From contig JAUNRX010000002.1 of the NCBI GenBank assembly GCA_030539495.1, positions 3,914 to 67,913 on the forward strand: a DNA stretch of 64,000 nucleotides, in the 5' to 3' direction. The notes under the pieces were generated by a model. That model searched no databases. It was not told the origin of the DNA and worked only from the letters and a program-made list of their open reading frames with translations. This DNA is from a bacterium. GTDB lineage: Bacteria > Bacillota > Clostridia > Lachnospirales > Lachnospiraceae. How positions within the stretch are numbered: the first letter of the stretch is position 1; every line of letters starts with the position of its first letter. Shown one piece after another: positions 60,300-64,000 of the stretch. A program made the position numbers and the translations under genes.

Positions 60300-60899
60300 T
60301 TATGAATCGTTTTTTAATTTCCTTTCCTCGCTCTTTTCATTTTCTTTTACCGTAACCTGGCACCTAAGCGTCTTTCCATGGACTTCTCCCGTAACTGCTG
60401 CCATGCCAACTCCTTCTCCTGTAATAATTCCCTCTTCATCGATGGAGACTACCCGCTCATTTTCGCTCTTCCATTTCACACCATCTGCCGCACCTCGAAT
60501 TTTCAGTTTCTCCCTGCTTCCCACTGTAACTGTCTTCTTCTTATCACTAATATCAATTACTCGAATAAAGCATTTTTGTGTTTTTCCCTCAAATGAAACA
60601 TTTATTACTGCTGTTCCGACTTTTCTTGCATACACCTTTCCCGTAAATAATACTAAGGCCACTCGGAAATCACTGCTGCTATAGCTGACCCGCTTATTGA
60701 TATTGACTAATCTTACTGTATAAGTTTCTCCTACTACCATTACGACTTTTTCTGCATTCAAACGTTCACTAAATGGTACAAAGATTGGATCATTATAATA
60801 GAACCGAGTCTTTTTATATATATAATTTCCCACAATAATAAAAATCAGCAGGATGACTGCTACCTTCATATAGTTCTTTAAACAGTTTTGTCGAGTCAT
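60300..60899 (-). CDS. Membrane-anchored protein with Ig-like (BIG2) domain
   Basis: About 199 residues. An N-terminal transmembrane helix (KVAVILLIFIIVGNYIYKK) anchors two beta-rich segments outside the cell. The segment VKWKSENERVVSIDEEGIITG-type pattern (W-x-S-x-x-x-x-V-x-x-x-x-x-G-x-I/V-x-x) is typical of bacterial Ig-like group 2 domains. ATG at 60899 has GGGAAG upstream and is chosen over TTG at 60944. Role probably in envelope organisation; ligand unknown. Confidence 0.7.
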   Translation of the reverse strand: MTRQNCLKNYMKVAVILLIFIIVGNYIYKKTRFYYNDPIFVPFSERLNAEKVVMVVGETYTVRLVNINKRVSYSSSDFRVALVLFTGKVYARKVGTAVINVSFEGKTQKCFIRVIDISDKKKTVTVGSREKLKIRGAADGVKWKSENERVVSIDEEGIITGEGVGMAAVTGEVHGKTLRCQVTVKENEKSEERKLKNDS

Positions 60900-60970
60900 A
60901 ATACTTCCCGTCCAACGTTTCTTACTATATTCTATTACATACAATACGAAACATGTATGGTTTATTTCCC

Positions 60971-62725
60971 TTATCCCTTTTGTAAGATCAGGATTCCACC
61001 AGGTGAAAGATCTCCATCCTTATATCTATATGCAAATACTATATTGGAGTCCGTTAGCATCTTATAATTGTTCTTTCCCGCATTCATATATACTTCGACT
61101 GCCCGTTTTCCCTCTCCTAGTTTCCGATAATGGAGTAAACGACGGTACCCATCCTCAAGAATCCATTCCATCTTTTCGCTCCTGCACTGACGGAACCTCT
61201 TTCTGATTGCAATCAGCCTTTGAATCTGTTCAAAAATCTCCTGATGCTTTCCCTGTTCAATTTCTCTCCAAGGCATGCATTTTCGATTATAAGGATCCTC
61301 TGCTCCTTCCATCCCAAGTTCCGTTCCATAATATAGACAGATACTTCCCGGCATCGTACATAAAAGGCTAAACTGCTGCAAAAAGGTATCTAAATTTCCA
61401 CACCTTGTATATGCCCTTGTAACATCATGAGAGTCCAAAAACTGAAATAAGGCGTTTGTAATCTGCTCTGGATACATAGTAAATATACGGTTTAATGACA
61501 GCATCAGCTCTTTTACGTCCATGCTCTCAGTGTTCCAAAAATCATGGATACTTTCTATAAATGGATAGTTCATAACGGAGTCGTATTCATCCCCCTGCAG
61601 CCATTGGGTCGAGTCATGCCAGATCTCTCCTAGCAAAAATAAGTCCGGCTCGATCCCCTTAATCTCCCGCCGAAGCCTCTTTATAAACGTATGTGAAATC
61701 TCATTTCCTACATCAAATCGAATTCCGTCGATTTTCCACTCATTTACCCAATACTTACAACGATTGATAAAGTACTCCATTACTTCCGGATTATTGGTGT
61801 TCAATTTAGGCATATGCGCTTCAAATGCAAAGGAATAATATCTTCCGTCCCTTGTCTTCCAGTCCTTAGTCTCTATTGGAAACTTATTGATAAAAAACCA
61901 GTCATAGTAAGATGAAGCCTTTCCCTTTGACACAACGTCCTTCCAGGGGCCAAAGTCTGTACCACAATGATTAAACACACCATCAACCATAACTTTTATT
62001 CCTCGTTTGTGTGCTTCCATAATCAATTCCTTCATCTCTTGTTCTGTACCAAAATCCGGATCAATCTTATGATAATCAGTGGTATCATATTTATGATTGC
62101 TTTCTGATTCAAAGATAGGGGTTAGGTAAATGCCTGTAATCCCCAGCTTTTCTAAATACCCCAGTTTACTTATGATGCCTTTTAGGTCGCCACCATAAAA
62201 GTCCTCATATGTCATAGGCTCCTTATCATCCCATGGTTTTACTTCCATTCGTTTGTTACTATAATCTCCCCTGCAAAAACGGTCTGGAACAATTTCGTAC
62301 CAAACCGTCTCAGAAACCCAGTCTGGAACTCGAATGACATCCGATGGATTCAGCCAAGGTATCTTAAAATATTGTTTCATCTTTCCTGAAATATGAAGTT
62401 CCTCTTCAGAATAAAAGCCATCCTCCAGCATATATATGGTCTCTTCACCACTGGTCAACTCAAAATAATACTGTTCTCTCTTATATTCTGGAGTTAGGAC
62501 ACTCGACCATAGGCTATGATATGGAAGCTCACATCGCTTCTCCATTTCCTCCCTTATTCCTTCCCAAGGCCTCCTTCCGGTTATCCCATTACAATAAGGG
62601 TCGTTATGAATGATGGTTACGTTTTGTATGTCTTTTCCAGTTCGCAGATTGATCCGAAGGGAATTCTCATCAATTGGATAGCAGTCTGAATAAGCACTTC
62701 TATGATAAATACTTCCTAAATTCAT
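60971..62725 (-). CDS. Glycoside hydrolase family 13 alpha-glycosidase (neopullulanase-like)
   Basis: A 584-residue intracellular-looking alpha-glucan hydrolase with no signal peptide. An N-terminal beta domain (1-120, CBM34-like) precedes the (beta/alpha)8 barrel. Conserved regions are DGVFNHCG, GIRFDVGNE with nucleophile Asp338, LLGEIWHD with acid/base Glu367, and FLDSHD with Asp434. This set fits cyclomaltodextrinase/neopullulanase/maltogenic amylase types. GGGAGGTG precedes the ATG. It is divergent from the AraC-family gene, likely its regulator, with shared operator repeats between them. Confidence 0.9.
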   Translation of the reverse strand: MNLGSIYHRSAYSDCYPIDENSLRINLRTGKDIQNVTIIHNDPYCNGITGRRPWEGIREEMEKRCELPYHSLWSSVLTPEYKREQYYFELTSGEETIYMLEDGFYSEEELHISGKMKQYFKIPWLNPSDVIRVPDWVSETVWYEIVPDRFCRGDYSNKRMEVKPWDDKEPMTYEDFYGGDLKGIISKLGYLEKLGITGIYLTPIFESESNHKYDTTDYHKIDPDFGTEQEMKELIMEAHKRGIKVMVDGVFNHCGTDFGPWKDVVSKGKASSYYDWFFINKFPIETKDWKTRDGRYYSFAFEAHMPKLNTNNPEVMEYFINRCKYWVNEWKIDGIRFDVGNEISHTFIKRLRREIKGIEPDLFLLGEIWHDSTQWLQGDEYDSVMNYPFIESIHDFWNTESMDVKELMLSLNRIFTMYPEQITNALFQFLDSHDVTRAYTRCGNLDTFLQQFSLLCTMPGSICLYYGTELGMEGAEDPYNRKCMPWREIEQGKHQEIFEQIQRLIAIRKRFRQCRSEKMEWILEDGYRRLLHYRKLGEGKRAVEVYMNAGKNNYKMLTDSNIVFAYRYKDGDLSPGGILILQKG

Positions 62726-62743
62726 ATTGCACCTCCCTTTATA

Positions 62744-62788
62744 TGCAGTATACTATTTTTATACTATACGTGCTTGCAGTATTCTATT
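62744..62788. promoter_or_regulatory. Two 14-bp direct repeats in the AraC/alpha-glycosidase intergenic region
   Basis: TGCAGTATACTATT (62744-62757) and TGCAGTATTCTATT (62775-62788) differ at one base and start 31 bases apart, close to three helical turns. The shorter TATACTAT also repeats between them. This fits a pair of AraC-type operator sites controlling both divergent genes. Confidence 0.5.
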
Positions 62789-62826
62789 GAGTTTATAACA
62801 CAAAACTATGATTGGAGGTAACTATA

Positions 62827-63696
62827 ATGTCTAACAGTATTCATGAGACCAAGACCCATGGCCAGCTTACCTTTCCCTATATCATCTATCGTGGAAACAT
62901 TCCCAAATATCTGAGCTCCTATCCGCTCCACTGGCACGAAGAGTTTGAAATCGTCTACATTGTCAAAGGAAAAGGGCTTATTTCAATTCAATCTCAAAAC
63001 TATGTGTGTACTGACCGAGATATTCTTCTTATTTCCCCTGGTCAAATTCATTCCTTCAGTCAGTATGAGGATGCTCAAATGGAGTATTTTAATCTTTTAT
63101 TTCGTTTCTCCTTATTAGAGGAGAATATAAACGCGATCTGTTATCAAAAATACCTGCTTTCCATCCTAAATGGTCAAAAGCGGATTCCTTCCTATCTACC
63201 GTCTTCCTCTCCACTTAATCAACAGCTTACTCCTTATCTAACCTTTCTAATTGCCAACCGTAAGCGAAGTTACACTGACTTTGAGCTACTGATTAAATCA
63301 AATCTCTATGCCATATTGCATTACATAAAGGAAACTGCTTCCTCTGCTACATCAGAAACATTAAATCAATTAGATTCCATTAATAAAATGAAACCTGTAT
63401 TGGAATATGTACATCAAAACTATTCCTATGAAATGACTGTAAAGAAGGCAGCTTCTATCGCTGGTTTCTCAGAAAGCCATTTTATGAAAGTCTTTAAAAC
63501 CGTTACCGGCAAACGATTTACCCAATATGTTACCCTGTATCGCCTAGAAGTCGCTGCCAGAGAATTACGTGATAGCAATCAGAAAATTATTGAGATTGCA
63601 GAAAATGTAGGGTTTCATAATTTATCATATTTTATACGCACATTTACAAAACGCTATGGCATCTCGCCGTCCGCATATCGGAGCAATAGATTGTAA
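62827..63696 (+). CDS. AraC-family transcriptional regulator with cupin sensor
   Basis: A 289-residue regulator. The N-terminal cupin (about 15-100) has HWHEEFEIVYIVKGKG, the sugar-binding family pattern, and ISPGQIHSFS. The C-terminal double helix-turn-helix is AASIAGFSESHFMKVFKTVTG and IAENVGFHNLSYFIRTFTKRYGISPSAYR. The ATG at 62827 has GGAGG eight bases upstream. It probably responds to an alpha-glucan or oligosaccharide, judging from the divergent glycosidase gene. Confidence 0.9.
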   Translation: MSNSIHETKTHGQLTFPYIIYRGNIPKYLSSYPLHWHEEFEIVYIVKGKGLISIQSQNYVCTDRDILLISPGQIHSFSQYEDAQMEYFNLLFRFSLLEENINAICYQKYLLSILNGQKRIPSYLPSSSPLNQQLTPYLTFLIANRKRSYTDFELLIKSNLYAILHYIKETASSATSETLNQLDSINKMKPVLEYVHQNYSYEMTVKKAASIAGFSESHFMKVFKTVTGKRFTQYVTLYRLEVAARELRDSNQKIIEIAENVGFHNLSYFIRTFTKRYGISPSAYRSNRL

Positions 63697-63722
63697 CGTG
63701 AATTGTAACATCGTGTTTGAAA

Positions 63723-63794
63723 GGTATCAAAAGAGGAGCCTTTGCCCGTAGACCGTTATCCATCTACCGAGCGACAGCTCCTTCTTTTGATACC
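63723..63794. terminator. Bidirectional terminator at the window end
   Basis: GGTATCAAAAGAGGAGC (63723-63739) pairs with GCTCCTTCTTTTGATACC (63777-63794), with a smaller CGTAGA/TCTACCG hairpin in its loop. It separates the convergent AraC gene and the gene ending at 63802. Confidence 0.75.
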
Positions 63795-63801
63795 TACTCT
63801 T

Positions 63802-64000
63802 TTATTTCTTCTTTGTCTTTACACTTTTTACAGAAGACATCTCGCCAACATACATTTTTCCATCGATCTTTTTGTATGCTGCGACTTTATATTTATATGT
63901 CTTATTCTTGCTTAATTTTGTAAGCGTAACCTGATTGTTCTTAACAGTCTTATACAGCTTATATGCTTTCTTCTTGCTGTCATAACGATAAATCTTATAT
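63802..64000 (-). CDS. C-terminal end of a fibronectin type III-like surface protein (partial)
   Basis: The minus strand is open from the window edge to TAA at 63802, 65 codons. It reads YKIYRYDSKKKAYKLYKTVK then VTLTKLSKNKTYKYKVAAYKK, ending in a Lys-rich tail. The pattern (Y-x-I-x-R…Y-x-L…L-x-x-x-x-x-Y-x-Y-x-V-x-A) is a fibronectin type III strand set as found in clostridial secreted proteins. The rest of the gene lies outside the window. Confidence 0.65.
   Translation of the reverse strand, partial: YKIYRYDSKKKAYKLYKTVKNNQVTLTKLSKNKTYKYKVAAYKKIDGKMYVGEMSSVKSVKTKKK

Noticed and set aside
63717..63923. 68-codon plus-strand ORF near the right end
   Set aside because: It spans the terminator and the antisense of the fibronectin-type partial gene.
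1..64000. CRISPR arrays, tRNA, rRNA, insertion sequences, integrases
   Set aside because: I looked for regularly spaced direct repeats, tRNA-like cloverleaf and rRNA segments and transposase motifs and saw none. The TGGGTA array is not a CRISPR, because its units are 6 bp inverted pairs without conserved direct repeats.

Overview
The window looks like a chromosomal segment of a low-GC, endospore-forming, anaerobic Firmicute, most likely a Lachnospiraceae-type Clostridium. The reasons are the AT-rich sequence with AAGGAGG-type ribosome binding sites, a gerA-type germination operon, scpA/scpB, a DacF-like carboxypeptidase, and a five-gene biotin-dependent sodium-pump decarboxylase operon of the clostridial kind. 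No rRNA, tRNA, CRISPR array, transposase or phage gene was seen. Most genes are on the minus strand.

Left part (1-14 kb): a D-2-hydroxyacid dehydrogenase and a small-molecule kinase, then a relic-rich gap. Next comes a 5-kb operon of three consecutive, overlapping dynamin-like GTPases driven by a clear promoter. A barstar-like relic, an antibiotic-resistance-type ABC-F ATPase and a divergent pair (DUF362 protein with an EF-hand loop, then an acetoacetate-decarboxylase-like protein) follow. A degraded fragment of an ABC-F gene lies downstream of the GTPase operon.

Middle part (14-34 kb): an OPT peptide transporter; a metal-handling operon (DUF2318 protein, HMA-SafE-cupredoxin protein, OmpR-type regulator, sensor kinase) preceded by a tandem 11-bp repeat that looks like its own operator; a PfkB kinase with an alpha/beta hydrolase; an accessory stretch of small genes (DUF3267 metalloprotease, GNAT, VOC, PD-(D/E)XK nuclease, XRE regulator, several unannotated small ORFs and gene remnants); and a long rod-like structured RNA with its own terminator, best compared with 6S RNA. 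It sits just downstream of the decarboxylase operon (carboxyltransferase, gamma-type lipoprotein, biotin carrier, beta subunit, alpha subunit). Upstream of that operon's promoter is a symmetric array of eight TGGGTA/TACCCA half-sites.

Right part (34-64 kb): a D-Ala-D-Ala carboxypeptidase, a two-component system, a germination operon in which the B and C receptor subunits form one open frame, a YczE-like/cytidylate-kinase fusion, an EamA exporter, a Ca2+/H+ antiporter, and a second ABC-F gene preceded by promoter, 25-codon leader ORF and intrinsic terminator, the layout of an inducible attenuator. Then come a broken GlcG/HbpS gene, a PduL phosphotransacylase, an ABC exporter with a lipoprotein and a divergent LytTR regulator whose receiver domain has lost its phosphoacceptor, the scpAB cluster, a second carboxypeptidase, and an alpha-glycosidase/AraC divergon with paired direct repeats. 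The window ends inside a fibronectin-III-type protein gene.

Functionally the window mixes housekeeping (chromosome condensation, wall remodelling, germination), energy metabolism (sodium-pump decarboxylation), stress and antibiotic response (two ABC-F genes, metal operon) and an accessory, partly decaying defence or membrane-remodelling component (three dynamin-like GTPases, a PD-(D/E)XK nuclease, small-gene relics). A small dispersed repeat family connects several intergenic regions.
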